Below are positions 12,179 to 24,907 of a stretch of DNA of 64,000 bases, piece by piece. The stretch comes from Synaphobranchus kaupii (lineage: Eukaryota > Chordata > Actinopteri > Anguilliformes > Synaphobranchidae): assembly GCA_029718625.1 (NCBI GenBank), contig CM056395.1, positions 24,601,273-24,665,272 on the forward strand. Reading direction: 5' to 3'. The notes beneath the pieces are model-generated. The model was not told the DNA's origin and did not search any database. It saw nothing but the letters and a program-made list of their open reading frames with translations. The position numbers were made by a program, and so were the translations under genes. The first letter of the stretch is position 1; each line of letters starts with the position of its first letter.

Positions 12179-12347
12179 CTTCTTTTGCAGGATGCAATGG
12201 AATATGAAAATGAACATCCCTTGCAGTGAATTGAATATTGTGAAGAGGTATGCCATGATGACAGTGCTCTCGTTGATGTACATCAGCCCGAACGCCCAGG
12301 TCAGTCCCAGGAGACACAGCAGGGCGATCGCGCCAATCACCCACGAC
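12179..12347 (-). CDS. adgrl3: adgrl3 exon, TM6 and TM7
   Basis: This 169-bp exon encodes [40 protein letters not shown] and [18 protein letters not shown]6 carries the adhesion-GPCR motif GLTWAFG, the short third extracellular loop is MYINES, and TM7 carries [21 protein letters not shown] rather than LFINKES or LFINEET points to ADGRL3. The acceptor is TGCTCACAG and the donor GTAAGG. It enters in phase 2 and leaves in phase 0. The only notable change from mammals is HCILQKK for HCVLQKK. Confidence 0.97.
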
Positions 12348-12719
12348 CTGTGAGCAGAAAAGCAGGGTGAGCCAGTCAATTCTACAAAGTCAAGACTGTT
12401 CTAATCTATCTGGAAATGATATGACCTATATCTCTATACAAACAGACACTGATGCTAACCTTGAGGAAAATAAATGTAGATTCTCTATAGCTTCATATTC
12501 AAGGTGATATTGGTATTTCTTTGTAGAAATCTACATTGTGTTTATTATTTTCCCGCTCATAAGCGCAAGTGACTATGACATTTCTGTGCACCCCCTGCAA
12601 ACTGGAAACTTCCTTAAAAAATCCATCACAATTTGTCATTTCCCTCAAAAGGTCAGTCCTTCTTCGCCGTCTCCGTTGCTGTGAGACCAATTAATCTGAT
12701 GAACTGACTTGGCAGCGAT

Positions 12720-12720
12720 T

Positions 12721-12757
<37 letters not shown>

Positions 12758-12790
12758 GGGGGGGAGATAGAGAGATGAAGGGGGAGGAAA
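12720..12790. repeat. (GA)n purine tract
   Basis: GA repeats, then mixed GGGGGAGATAGAG sequence on the plus strand. In the gene's sense this is a pyrimidine tract about 380 nt upstream of the TM6-7 exon acceptor. Confidence 0.9.
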
Positions 12791-12892
12791 ATGAGACGGA
12801 TTTTATAATCTTTGGCCACATTCAGTCAACTTAAGCAAAGCAGTGAGATTGACCCTTTGTTGAAAGTAAAGGTTAGAGCATTTCCATTTCCA

Positions 12893-12949
12893 TCACTCTC
12901 TCTCTCTCTCGCTCTCTCTCTCGCTCTCTCTCTCGCTCTCTCTCTCTCC
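12893..12949. repeat. (CT)n pyrimidine tract with CG interruptions
   Basis: CTCTCTCTCTCGCTCTCTCT-type repeat, complementary to the GA tract 100 bp away on the same strand. Confidence 0.9.
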
Positions 12950-13628
12950 GCAGTTAATACTTTAGGAAATCAAAGAGGGACGCAGCGATCTTCTAGGAGA
13001 CATCACAAAAGGCTCAGTGTGTGCTGCGTTTTCGAGATGGGAGAGCCGGATGTCCTTGCTCACCCCTCAGCAGGGAGCGTGCCATAGGCCCGATTACTTT
13101 GTTGCCAAGGTTTCAGATGAGTGGAAAGATTTTTTTATTATTATTTTTTTTGTTTCTTTTGGGTTGGCTTCCAGCTACAGGTATAAAATAGCGTATTATA
13201 GCAGCTACAGCACAGTAAATACAGCACAGGCGAGGGGAAACCGAACAACCTACAGCAGATGGAGAAAGGAGGAGGGATCTGACAGATAAAGCACTTCATG
13301 ACAGGAACTAACAGAGAAACCAGATTTCACATGTAATACATGCATATTTTTACTAAATAAATGCGCCCTGAAAAGGCATGAATCCGTATGGCTGTGAGCA
13401 CCCTTGAAGTAGTATTCATACATATTTTATTGACTGATGGCATAACTTTATCATCTGGAATCAGTTTAATTGTTTATCCATTACTGTAGTTTCAACTCAA
13501 ATGTTTTTCTACCCTGTGGATGCACACGTACATGAACTCTATATATAGCAGGTTTCTTCTAGAATATTCTACTTCTTCTAGGTTTTCAAGCTGCTAAGCT
13601 ACTGGTAATAAATGTAGAGAAATATAGG

Positions 13629-13738
13629 CTGTGTCCGAAATCGCTCACTATTCACTAATCCCTAATCGCCAACTAGTGAATGCCCATATAGGGCGCCAAA
13701 TAGTGTACTAAGTAAACAATGAATTCGGACAGCAGACA
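13629..13738. mobile_element. small foldback element (GCTGTGTCCGAAATC ends)
   Basis: Left end GGCTGTGTCCGAAATC and right end GAATTCGGACAGC are imperfect inverted repeats, with CACTATTCACTAA and TAGTGTACTAAGT inside. It looks like a common fish non-autonomous DNA transposon; I could not find a target duplication. Confidence 0.55.
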
Positions 13739-14109
13739 TCTTTTATTGTCATTCAGCGTCGTCACCTAGGCAACAAGTCTGTCCCTACTTCTCTCTCACT
13801 CCCGTTCTTCCTGTCTGTCAACACTGTCCCCCCACTTATCTGCCCCGTGACCAAAAGCCGGAATCTAGACGTCTGGAGGGGTGTAATTCTCTGGTTGACA
13901 GACGTTTTGAGATAAAAACGTGTCGTTTTAGCTCAATTTAGCACTAATTTAGCTCAGGTTTTACCGGGATATAGCCTGGCTACATCCTAGCCGGTTAAAA
14001 AACTTTCACTTTTCAACCAAATTTATCTGGTTTTTCACCTGAACCCGATAATTACGGCATTTCACCGACTTTTACACACAAAAATAATTTAAAAAAAGTT
14101 ATGTGGCTA

Positions 14110-14273
14110 CAATTGCTAAAGTAGAAACAGAATGACATAGAAATATGAGTTTGTAACATTATCAATGTCTTGACTGTATTTAATGATCAATTTAATGCTA
14201 CCTTGGTGAATAAAAGTATCAATTTCTTTAAAAAAAAAAGTCTCAATGATTCCAAACTTTTGAACGGTAGTGT
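14110..14273 (-). repeat. DNA-transposon terminus, inverted copy
   Basis: Ends CCAAACTTTTGAACGGTAGTG followed by TA, the mirror image of the terminus at 9101. Internal blocks AATGCTACCTTGGTGAATAA and TGTAACATTATCAATGTCTT also match. Confidence 0.8.
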
Positions 14274-17200
14274 AATATATTAGCGTCTGTTCTGATGGGA
14301 AAAATATAAAACGCATAAAAGAACTTGGATGTGATTTCGCAATGCTTCAGAATCTCAGAATCCCTTTTTTTTGTTGTAATCTTCAGGGAAAACGCAAATA
14401 AATTCATCTATTAACATTGTTTTCTTTAAATCAATCACATTTCATCTGTTGGCTTTTTTGAAAATACGCATTTATTTTTTTTATAGATTTGCTTATATTA
14501 TTACACCCTCGGGGCTATGTGTGACACATCCTAATTTGCATACTTTACATACAGTGCGTCAAAAGATATGGCTTTTGAAATGGATTTTCCTAGAATTAAA
14601 TAAAAGTACTTAATTTGTCATTGAACACAAACACATCTCCTTGGCTTAGGACCATAACTACCGCCATTATCTAAGGCCTCTTACTGTGCATCCCGTCCGC
14701 TTGCACAGTGAAAACTAGTAGCCGCAGTAATGTCGGCTATGTGCTGCGCAATTAAATCTCCATTTATATTGACATTGCCTCCTCAGTGGACGGCTAATTC
14801 CTGCTTTCTCCATTAAATACAGACCTTGAGTATTCAGAGTGAAAGGGTGACCTTAACTCAACTAAACAAGGAGGTCAAACCTTAATTCGCCCGTTGTGCT
14901 CCATACACAATTGTCACGCATCATGAGGGTTCCGTACAGGGCCCCGATTTCCTTCGCTGTTAAACTACTTATGGCCCCAAATCCCCTACATCCCCCCGCT
15001 GAGGAAGAGGCGTCCGCATTAAGGCTGTACAGTCGGATCTGTGAGTTCACCACCGTTTCCTCCCGGATCTTTCGACTTGGGCCCACGTCAGCAAAACACC
15101 AGCACTGGGGCTGTGGTAATCTATCGTAATCCATACACTAGATAAAAAGGGGATCTACGTGACGATAGGCGCCGCACTGCTCATTATTATTTCCGAAACA
15201 GAACGAACTAAACTCAGCTCATACAGTATGTTTTATGTGTCCCAGTGCCAGGACGGTGGCAGGGTACCGTGCCAATTTCGGCACACTCTAATCCCCCCTC
15301 AACTGCGGCCTCCTCCGCTCCTTCAAACCCAAAAAGCCCTCTTTCTGTTCCCAGTTTCTCATCCCTCCACCTGAGGTCTATTCCTTCCTTTGTTCCTTCC
15401 CTCCACTCTGTTACTGCGGCCTCCTTTCCCAATTCCTGGTTTTCCTGTGTTTCTCATCACTGCCCTTATTCCCTGAAACACTACATCACTGGTTACAGCG
15501 TGGGGGGTTTTTTTGTGTGCCAAAAATACTGTATATACAGCACAAATTTTTTTTAAAATGTCAAATCGTTCTTTCTACACCTCACAATTCCACTCAATAG
15601 ACCTCACAGTGAACTGGCTAATGTGCGATAGCAAATTGTGAGGCAGTGCGCAAGAGGAGGCACATTTCTACGCATATCCTCCACACTCAAGAAACAAATA
15701 ATACAATTTAGCGCGCATAGCTGTGCACGGATATTGCTGAGTGAAACATTTACAGGTCACAGAAAAGGCGGAAAAATAAGCTCTAGTTTGGACCAGTTCT
15801 GCGCAGATGTGTAAAATTTTAATTTTTCCTGTAATCAAGAATGAATAAAAAATGAAGATCTATTGGGAAAATTCATTATTGTTTTTCGCGTAGCTTTATG
15901 AAAGCATATTACAATAGGCCCAGTTGAGTATGCCTCAAGATGAATAAACGCACACACACATATATAATTTATAAAAATGTGTCCCATTATGGCTTCCGCA
16001 TTACAGCTGTTCTAGTTTTCTTCAATATGCCACACAAGCCTTGTATTTTGTATTACCATGTCGAAACATTAAAAAAATAAATTTAAATTAGGTGCAGCAG
16101 AGAAGATCAACTCTCATTAAATTGCAAATACTTTAATGCTTGAAACAAGGTGCATTTACATCTAATCTAATTGTGTGCCTCGCCTCTGATTCAATGCATT
16201 AGTCTCAGTATGTCCATCTGTACGTCGGTCTGTCTTCATAAACGGCATTGAGTAACCACATTTCAGCATCTATTATGGCTTTTGAATGGCTTCACACATC
16301 TCATACACTCAAGCTCCTTTTCACTGCATTCAACCAATGAAAGGCCATTGACCTTCTCAAAGCAAAATTATTCACATTAGGTTGTATGCGAACACTTAGA
16401 TTAACATAAAACTCATATTTATGACACATTTCAGCACGTTGGGAGCTTAAATTATATTGTAATTTTATGACGACATATGGGGAAATTACTCTAAAGTATA
16501 CGTGCAATGCTATGTGTAGCCTCGGAGGCATGAAGGCACATTGATGCAAGTTAATCGGACGGTACGTGGAGCTGGATGTTTAAAACTGCTGAAAAGCACC
16601 GCTCAGTCACTTAGATGTCAGTAGCATATTCTCCCGAGCAGATATTTAATTCGCTTAAACTGCAGTTTTCCGAGCGAGGCGCAGGTGTTTGCTGTAATCA
16701 TCGTACATACATTCCGATAAATACGGATATGTCTGGCGCTGCTCCTAAAAACGTGGGCCAGGTGCAAAGAGATAAATGACTTATTACGTTAATGACGGGA
16801 ACATATAAACGATCCCGTATCAATCCAAATGGACTACTGAGGACGGCAATTAACCAAAGCAACTGGCTCCAGTATAGCGGAGGCTGCATAGGATGGAATG
16901 GGAAATGCTTTTTTTTTCCTCAAGGCCTGATGACGATTAAAATAAATACATAATGAACACTGAAACGCAAAAAAAAAAACCCATGAGTTAGGTGATAAAA
17001 GCTGCATCCATATGTACCCAGTGTTTTCAGCACATATAGACCACAATTAGTCCCTTTTCTTGCTGTTTTCTGTCAACGTATGAATTGTTACCACCTAAAC
17101 AAAGATAATTAATTAAACATGTTTTACGTATCACGTTCAACACCGTGCTCTCACCCAATTAAGGCATTCTACTACCGTGAACTTCTAACCCCTGCCAAGA

Positions 17201-17444
17201 AAACTGGAACTGAAAAAAGGAAGAATTATTTTTTTACCCTCTCTGTATCCTCGTTTTTTTTACCCTCTCTGTATCCTCTGTGGCATTTATTAATTTACTT
17301 TTTTTCTCAGGAAAGTAGTAACAGAAATACCAAACCCAACAACCCAACAGAGTGAAGATCTCTATCACCATTCGTTTTTTTCTTCTTCTTGTGTTTTCCT
17401 ATTTTGGAACCGCATTCATCAGCACTCATTTCTGAACCCTCCGT

Positions 17445-17706
17445 TATCGATTCGCCGTCAGACGGGCGTGTGCTCTCCTCCGAAGCACGCGATGCCAAGT
17501 GGCCTCTTCCTATCACACCGCAAGTCGTGAGTCGAAGGAGGGCGTGAGTCGGAGGAGGACACGCCCTGTGCAGCAACGAAAGGCGGACTGCGAGCGCTCG
17601 ATTGACCAGGACGGGGTCGCTAGTACGCGATAGCATGCTGGAATCCTGCCCGACTGAAACCTTCCCCTCCCTGGGAGATGCCAGAGCACAGCTGGGAGAT
17701 TCCGCT
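17445..17706. repeat. GC-rich probable repeat
   Basis: A CpG-rich block (GGGCGTGTGCTCTCCTCCGA, CGCAAGTCGTGAGTCGAAGG, a second GTGAGTCGGAGGAGG) abutting the next element and unlike the surrounding AT-rich intron. It has the look of a mobile or repeated sequence but no diagnostic ends. ORFs on both strands are by-products of base composition. Confidence 0.4.
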
Positions 17707-17707
17707 C

Positions 17708-17985
17708 CAGGGGCCACATGTATAAACAGTGCTGAGCTCAGCTCAGAAAGCTGCGTAAGCGAGTCTCCACGCAGAAATTCACATGTATAAAATAAGAGAA
17801 TCTGCATACCTCTGCACACGCTGGACACCATGCGTACGCAATGTTTGGAGTCGGTGTGATATGGCGACACCGTGATCAAAAGACAGAGGGAGAAAACGCA
17901 AAACTTTGCGTACGCAGATTTCCGACTTTCTCCCTGAGAATTCTTTTACGCATTCTTTTACTCAGTTTTATACATGCGGCCCCTG
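17708..17985. mobile_element. foldback element with CAGGGGCC termini
   Basis: Left end CAGGGGCCACATGTATAAAC and right end GTTTTATACATGCGGCCCCTG are near-perfect inverted repeats about 280 bp apart. Internally it carries TGCGTACGCA-type motifs. hAT-like by its ends, but the flanking 8-mers do not match. Confidence 0.7.
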
Positions 17986-19188
17986 GAAGGCCGCTGTGTA
18001 CGCAGGTTTTCGTTTCCAACAAATACCCTGCCTAAACGAGCTCATTTGCTGTATACACCAACACTGGCGCACTAATAGATTACATAACAGCAAAACGTTT
18101 CACGTAGGGACACACGAACAGTCTCCAGCTGGCATTCATGCACTTATCACAAAATGTAGCCAATTAAGTAATTAAGGGCAGAAGCGGGCATGGAAACCAG
18201 AAGCAGGTAAGGCCCTTGTTGCCTACCTCCGTGCTAGAGCCAATTGTGCATCACGCTCCATGGGCTGCCAGCCTCAGTCATCGCTGGCACATTGATTCGA
18301 CAGCAGACGTTGGGGCTCGTCCATGCACCAGAACAGGGCCTTAACATGGCGAGCCACCCATACGCCCATTAGCAGCTGCACCATTAATATTAAAACATGG
18401 CCACGGTTTCATTTATGTTCCCAAAAAAAAAAAAAAACCCAGACAAAGCTAATGTAAATGTGAGGTTACAAAATAAACAAAATTCTTAAGTTACTTTGGG
18501 ATTTTAGATTCCACATTTACAGCTGCAAGAGAAGAAGCCCCCATTAATTATTATTATAGCGGTGTGGGGGCAGAGGGAAGCGGAGAAATCATCTCCAGGC
18601 AACAGGGCAGTGGGAGCACCTGCAGAGCACACCTACAGATTACCCTTTCACTTGGCCGAAAGATCGCCTGAAAACCGGCGTCAATTAGCGATGTCCGTCT
18701 CGGCTGAGGCGCAAGCCACAACGGCAATGCTAATATAAGCACTGATCTTCATTAAATTCAACAGCAAAGTTGCCCCTTAGCTATCACTGCTAGGCTCTAA
18801 GGGGATGCAAGGTTTACGTAGTGTGTTGGGATGGCTAGCCATTCATAGGCGTCGTTAGCCGTTTATACGTATGTAACTAATGGCCGCTTTTCATCTTCAT
18901 ACCTATCCAGACTCACTCATGCAATTCTACTGGCTCCTGCAATACATTTCTAATGTACACAACAATATTATTTTATATCAATGTGGATCCAAGAGTCTGC
19001 AGAGTTAAAAAAAAAAAATTATAAAATAAAACACAGCAATATAAAAGTACACACTGAACAAAACAAGAAGGCATTAGCCAATGTATCTTCAGGCATTTGA
19101 ATTTGTTAAAATACAATTAATAATGAGACTCATTCCAAATACATAACATTTTGATCAGATTAAAAAAAAATAATAAATATATATATAC

Positions 19189-19345
19189 ACTGCCCGGCCA
19201 AAAAAAAAGTTGCACACTGTAATATTTTGTTGGACCGCCTTTAGCTTTGATTACGGCGTGCATTCGTCGTGGCATTGTTTCAACAACCTTATGCAACGTC
19301 ACAACATTTATTTCCGTCCAGACTTGCATTCATTTTTGGCCGAGA
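19189..19345 (-). mobile_element. Tc1/mariner remnant with transposase C-terminus
   Basis: On the minus strand MQVWTEINVVTLHKVVETMP, then RRMHAVIKAKGGPTKY, matches the end of a Tc1 transposase from a different family than the copy at position 1. It runs into the terminus ending TTTTTGGCCGGGCAGTG beside TA. Everything upstream of about 19345 is missing. Confidence 0.82.
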
Positions 19346-20611
19346 TCTTGTATTGACGATGGGAGAGTCGAACTGAAAAATAGTACTTGCCCTTAATTGG
19401 GAGTTCAAAGAGAAATTTTGAAAAGACATTGATAGAATACAGGCCAACGTCTTGTCAAGGCTTATTTACTTTATTTTCTTTCACTAGGAGGCAAATATAC
19501 CCAGAATGCCCCTGACTTTTTCCGCTTGCCTCTGGAGCAACTGATTTATACAAGTGTTACATTTTTCATGTGTGACACATACTGTATATTAATTTGCATG
19601 CTGCTTAAATTTTAGAAAATGAAAAGTCAGTGAAAAAAACAAAATACTTGTATTCCTCAAGAGTGCATCCGAGTTAGACTGGAGGCCGGCTTATGCCTCC
19701 TTGGAGCCACAGCTCCGCAGTCATTTACACACATATCTGACGCAACGAAGCCCTTACACTCATTACACCCGACTTTGAATGTGGTGTTAAGCTGCTCACT
19801 TTCCGGCAATCTCAGTCACTTCAAACGGTGAAGTGCTTCCTGCAGAGATCCTGAAAAAAGAAAAACCTGTGAGCGAGGATGACACTCAAAGGTGTGCTAA
19901 ACGCTCGCAGCTTTTCACAGCTTGCCGCCGTTGAATAAAGGAGACTTAAGTGTTCAATGAGCCAGGCTTTGATGTCGCCCAAGTGCTCGCTCACAACCCA
20001 TCATTTTAGCAGTGATGGTGCTGGGGTAACACTGTGGATACATAAAATAAAAATAAAATAATAAAAGCGTTGCCTTTTTTTCCGCACATATCAAAAACCG
20101 TTGAGTAAGTCCGCTACAATTTTCGATCGAAGAAAAACCCGAGAAGGAAGTCAAAAGGAGACTGCGTGAATTTCAAAGGAGGTTGTTGGGAGTGAACTGG
20201 TGAAAAAGAAGCACGATGACATCACCTTCTCGTATCAACGATGAACTATGACACTAAAATGAATGAAAATCTATGTTGAGCAGTTGGGAGTTTGAACACT
20301 AAATCAATGCAGCAGAATGTACCACAGTTAGGCCTTTGTTCATTGTGTCTACAACAATACCGTCCCATAACTTTGCGTCACACATCTACATTTTGATCAC
20401 ATGAAACAATGTTAATTGTAAATTCAGTAAATGGAAACTATGATGACATTAATATTTTAGATTAAAGGCAAAACTCCAGTGGTGACTGCAATCCTAAGAA
20501 ATTAGACCATTTTTCACATACAACACTACAAAAACAAACAAGCAAGCTAACAAAAAAAAAAAAAAGCAAACCAATAAACAAAACAAATCAAAATCACACT
20601 TTGTGAGGACG

Positions 20612-20956
20612 AAGCTGCGTCCCAATATTCTTCACTCCCCACATCCTGTCCTCCACTCCCCCACTACCACTCCTCTCCTCCTTTCCTCCACTCCCCCACT
20701 ACCACTCCTCTCCTACCCGGAAGTATGCAAAACACCCGGAAGTATGCAAAACTGCCTAAACGTTTCGAGTACAAGTATTTGCATGTACAGTATGTGCGTC
20801 GAGCCATTAAATAATATGTAACCATTAACACGTAATTAAGATGCAATCGGCGACATTAGATTAAAAAACAAAGATCCGTTTCCGGGGCACGGAGGAGAGG
20901 AGGTGGCAGTGGAGGAAAGGAGGATGTATTTTTCGAGTATTGGGACGCACCCCTAG
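20612..20956. mobile_element. foldback element (GCGTCCCAATA termini)
   Basis: TGCGTCCCAATATTC on the left mirrors GAGTATTGGGACGCAC on the right. Inside are CT-rich repeats (CCTCCACTCCCCCACTACCA twice) on one side and the complementary GGAGGAAAGGAGG on the other, plus a doubled CCCGGAAGTATGCAAAAC. Confidence 0.68.
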
Positions 20957-21496
20957 ATTTCTATAGTCAGACAGGAAGGTAGGGAGAGACAGCACAACGC
21001 ACCCAATCCAAGTGTAATCAAAATGACACTGCGATTGGAAATTGGACCTTACCGCTGGCAATCCACAACAAAGAAAACCCGAATAAAGACGGGAAGGAAG
21101 CGGACGAAAGAAAAGAGAGAACAGACAGTAAAATAAGAAAATTAATAAGAAAACAAACATGCAAGGTTTGGGTCATAATTTAGGTTCAACGAGCTATGCT
21201 GTATATGTAATATTCTTTAAAATTGTCCTGGATGCATGTTTGGGAATGGGAACATAAGCTTCATACATGAGATCTTTGATAGACGGAACCTAGGATCAAA
21301 TAGCTTTTTTTTTTTCTTTTTAATCCTCTTTTTGTATTTCTCTGAACTGTGAATGTCCAACTGTTTCTATAAGCCTAAGCCGGTTCTGCTTAGTCTCGTC
21401 CTCCATCGATTTGGGAGAGGTGTGCAAGAGTGTGCCATCTTGTGAGATGTGCTTTTCTAGCCAACCCTTCTCCTCATTCTGCATCACAATGACCAG

Positions 21497-21519
21497 AGGT
21501 CAAAGGTCACCAGAGGTCA
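21497..21519 (+). promoter_or_regulatory. AGGTCA half-site cluster (DR1 plus DR4)
   Basis: Three AGGTCA hexamers in direct orientation at 21497, 21504 and 21514. The first two are spaced by one base (DR1, the PPAR/RXR or HNF4 type), the second and third by four (DR4, thyroid hormone receptor or LXR type). Function in the intron is conjecture. Confidence 0.35.
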
Positions 21520-22959
21520 CCGGCGTCTGAGGAGATGACAACTTCATGTCCCTGGGGACCACTACGGCCAGCAGGCGGCACTGACACGGAGAGGATATGA
21601 TTCCAGTCAGCGTCACACACTAAAACCCCAGTGTCTTAACAGGAAGCTCAACAGCGGCCCATTGTTAGAAGATTATGTGACGTGAATTTAAATGGCTGTG
21701 TCCATTTGCAGCGCTGCCTTTAGTACATCAGTTGGTTTGTTAGTTTAAAAAAAAAAAACAAGCCCGATATTTCCCCGAAAAAAATGCTGATCATGAAAAG
21801 GCAGCCTCTGGTACTCTGGGACCAAACTACAACATTTACAGCAAGACGGGGTGATATTAAGTCCCATTTCAACAGAAACAGCCGTATGACAAGAGTCTAT
21901 GACTCATGAGTCACCCCTATCTTTGGGTAAAGGGTAACGACAAAGGTTTCATCCAGACGCAGAAGATCAGTGTTACATTTTTCACCAGAACCTCCACTCT
22001 CGCGATTGTACGACACGGCATGTACACCAAGGGTAGAAATCTCTCTCTATCTCTGACAGCAGACAGCTTCACCAGGCCTCTCTGTAAAGACTAGACAGCG
22101 GCAAACCGTTTTCACAGATGGGCAGACGTTCCCAGAAAGTGGTGTGTGCAGCCGCCTGAAATAGGGAAAGACCGTGGCGGAGGCCTCTTCGGCAGGAAGA
22201 CGCCGATATCGGTTCGTGGGTAGCAACCTTTTTCAACAAGGATCGGCGCGTTGGGTCGATCGCGTTATCGACGAAAATCATTTATTCACAGGAAGGGGAA
22301 AGCTGAAGCGTGGCAACGCGCGTGGCAACTGTAGATGTGGCGGTCAGGGGAAAAAAACAAAAAAAAAATGTGTCAGAGCTGAAAATATACAACTCTGATA
22401 AAACATCAAAACTAATAAATAATTGAATGGCATTACACCGGTAGCTATTGGTCATGTTTTATTCAGAACAATGGATTTATAAGTACCACTTTAAGAAATA
22501 ATCAGGCATATTCAGCAGAGATGTTACCACATGCACCCAGAGAGAAGAGAGCCAATCTGTTGGAGAATCTGCGCAGATCAATGTGAAATTCAGTAGTCTT
22601 TAACTCCACACTATCCTGTGTCCCCCCCGAATGGATGGGCCTCTCTAATCTAATGAATGATTCAACTGCAGTATGTGGTTATTATATAGACTCTTTCCAT
22701 TGAGTATTGATTACTGCGTTCAGCAATTTCTCCCGTAACTTTAAAGCACTTTTGAAAGGAAATGGTGTCAGTGCCTTCCTGTATGCTGTGATGTCTGCTA
22801 AAGGGTCTACTAACCATTACAGCCATTGCAAGGCATTTTGTGGAAATTACTGTATATATTAGCTGTTGAAATTATACATTATTGCTGCTGCTGCTGCTTG
22901 GTTTGGATGAATGCATTTGGAAGTATTATAAATCACACACATAGCTTTATCCTTTAAAG

Positions 22960-23013
22960 CTATCACTACTACTACTAGTACTACTAGTACTGCTGCTACT
23001 ACTACTACTACTA
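22960..23013. repeat. (CTA/CTG)n trinucleotide repeat
   Basis: Imperfect CTA repeats with AGTACTACTAGTACTGCTGC interruptions. Confidence 0.85.
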
Positions 23014-24815
23014 ATATATGCAACTACAGTAATAAATAACTACTTCATGTAACTACTGTGCAACACTTAAGAAATGTCAGATAAATCTGAGGCATTTCAG
23101 TTTGAAACACCCAGTTGGATTGGATTACCGGAACACAGTGTTCTCCCTGTTCCAGGGCATTTAACACTATTACTATTTAACAATGTTCCTGCATTGAAAT
23201 CTCATTGATATTTAAACACGAATTGGAACTAACTGAAGTGAAAATGAGAGTCTGTAGACATATTGGAAGAAAAAGTCCTATAAATTGTATGTAAACTATA
23301 CAGAAAAAAAATGTGAAAACTGCACGTGGAATAGATCATGTTAGTACTCTTCAGTTAGTTGACTGAATGGGGAATCGGTTTAGAGCACAGATCAGTATAC
23401 ATTACTATGAAAAATTGAGTCTGGAGTTAACTGTGTGCTCTGTGCTTACTGCTTGGTTGAGATCTATTTAAAAATGTACTAAATTTATGAGATTAATTGT
23501 CATTACCACATGCCTTAACCAAATTGAGTATCACAAGCAGGCTTCCTAATTAAAAGGCAGACCTACAATACCGCCACAGGCTAAGAAGGCAATTAGGATC
23601 TATATTACCATAAACAGTACACAACTTTTTATCCGTTAGACCCTGAAAAGAGATTCTATGGTGGAACACTCTTTAACGACGAGAAATTGTCCTGTCTGCA
23701 CTCAGTCCCTCAAGGTCAGAGCCAAGGTCGTCTCCAAACTAAGCACTGGGCTGGCTCAGAGGGTCTTCCCGAACATATCCGCCATCTTCACGACATGGCA
23801 TGACCTCTGCTACTGTTAAAATCAGCGACAAGAGCAAATACGAATGCATCTGCGCAGCATTACAAAAGGCTTAGGAGGGCAGTGTGCACTAAAATAAAAC
23901 GCTGCTAAAGTCAAGAGGGGACGGCCCTCATCCGTTATCAAGGGAAGGACACTGAATACACTTTAAATGACAATGGACTAATGATGACCCACAGACCCCA
24001 AACAACAATAGATGCACAACAACGGATTCCACTGAATGAATATCTTCAATTAGGGCCAAATCATCCATTCAAGCCACTCACAATACAATACATACATACA
24101 CAATACAACTGTGCACTACATGTCCAGCAATGTGTATCTGTGGCATCTTGCCGTCTGCCCAGACATCATTCCTGGTATGTAGTTTTTCCCCATGTGTATC
24201 TCTGAATGTTTGGAGTCAGTAAATTAACAAGAAAAGCAAACAATCTTCTTGGCTATACTAACCGTGTTTTCACTAAGAAGATACAATCTTTCGCTTAATT
24301 ATTGGCTTAGCTTTTTTCAGTTCTTTATCTTTTTTCTTTCTCAGATTTTCTGTTTGTCTTTTGGTCAGACAGTGCTGATACGATGTCGATGAGCGCCACC
24401 TGCTGCCAGGGAGGTTAAGGAATCTTCTGGGTTCAGGAATCCCATTAAAAATTCCATTCTTGCAACAAATCTAAGCCAACCAAGAATGGGTGGATGTCTT
24501 CTTTTTTTTCTCTAGTTAATGGCTTCACAGGCAGAGCAAATCACTGCCAAACGCTAATAAGAGATAGCACGATTCCTCCACGGGCGTAGGCGGCTATTAA
24601 GCACATTAAACAGGCAAGGAAGCTGACATTTACAATGCAGGGAAATCGTTTATTTATTTATATATTTATTTATTAATTTATTTGGCAGTTCAGTTCACTT
24701 TTGCTCGGGCATGTTCACAATCCATTCACACTCGTTAGGATTCCATTCGTGACGCTGTGCATTCTGGGAAGAAAAAGTGACAAACGACGAGAAACACGCA
24801 GAGAGAAACCCTTAC

Positions 24816-24907
24816 TTTATGTTATCCAAGCAGCCCGAGTCTGGCTTCAGAATGGCAGTGTGATGGAACATCTTGTAAAGCGCAATCCCCAGGAAGATCA
24901 CGTTGAG
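24816..24907 (-). CDS. adgrl3: adgrl3 exon, end of TM5 and intracellular loop 3
   Basis: A 92-bp exon encoding LNVIFLGIALYKMFHHTAIL followed by KPDSGCLDNI and the first two bases of Lys. It finishes TM5 and supplies the third intracellular loop, which contacts G proteins. KMFHHTAILKP is specific to the latrophilin-3 type; ADGRL2 has KMVKHSNTLKP. The acceptor is TGTTCCAG and the donor GTAAGG. It starts in phase 0 and ends in phase 2; AA plus G of the next exon makes Lys. On a naive read the exon seems to run into a TAA, but that lies within the donor GTAAGG. Confidence 0.96.

Larger units (their letters stand above)
12348..24815. other. adgrl3 intron, 12.5 kb (largest in window)
   Basis: Between the ICL3 and TM6-7 exons. 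Holds paired GA and CT tracts near the acceptor, the second TA-flanked repeat terminus, short foldback elements at about 13.6, 17.7 and 20.6 kb, a Tc1 transposase remnant at 19.2 kb and a nuclear-receptor-like repeat near 21.5 kb. Long unique stretches at 14.4-16.9 kb and 22.4-24.7 kb show nothing I can name. Confidence 0.7.

Noticed and set aside
15159..15556. Pro/Ser-rich ORFs on both strands
   Set aside because: Produced by a CT-rich intronic stretch; no splice sites in a meaningful frame.
17307..17879. 190-codon minus-strand ORF
   Set aside because: Spans a GC-rich repeat-like block and part of a foldback element; no domain, no splice logic and the opposite strand is also open.
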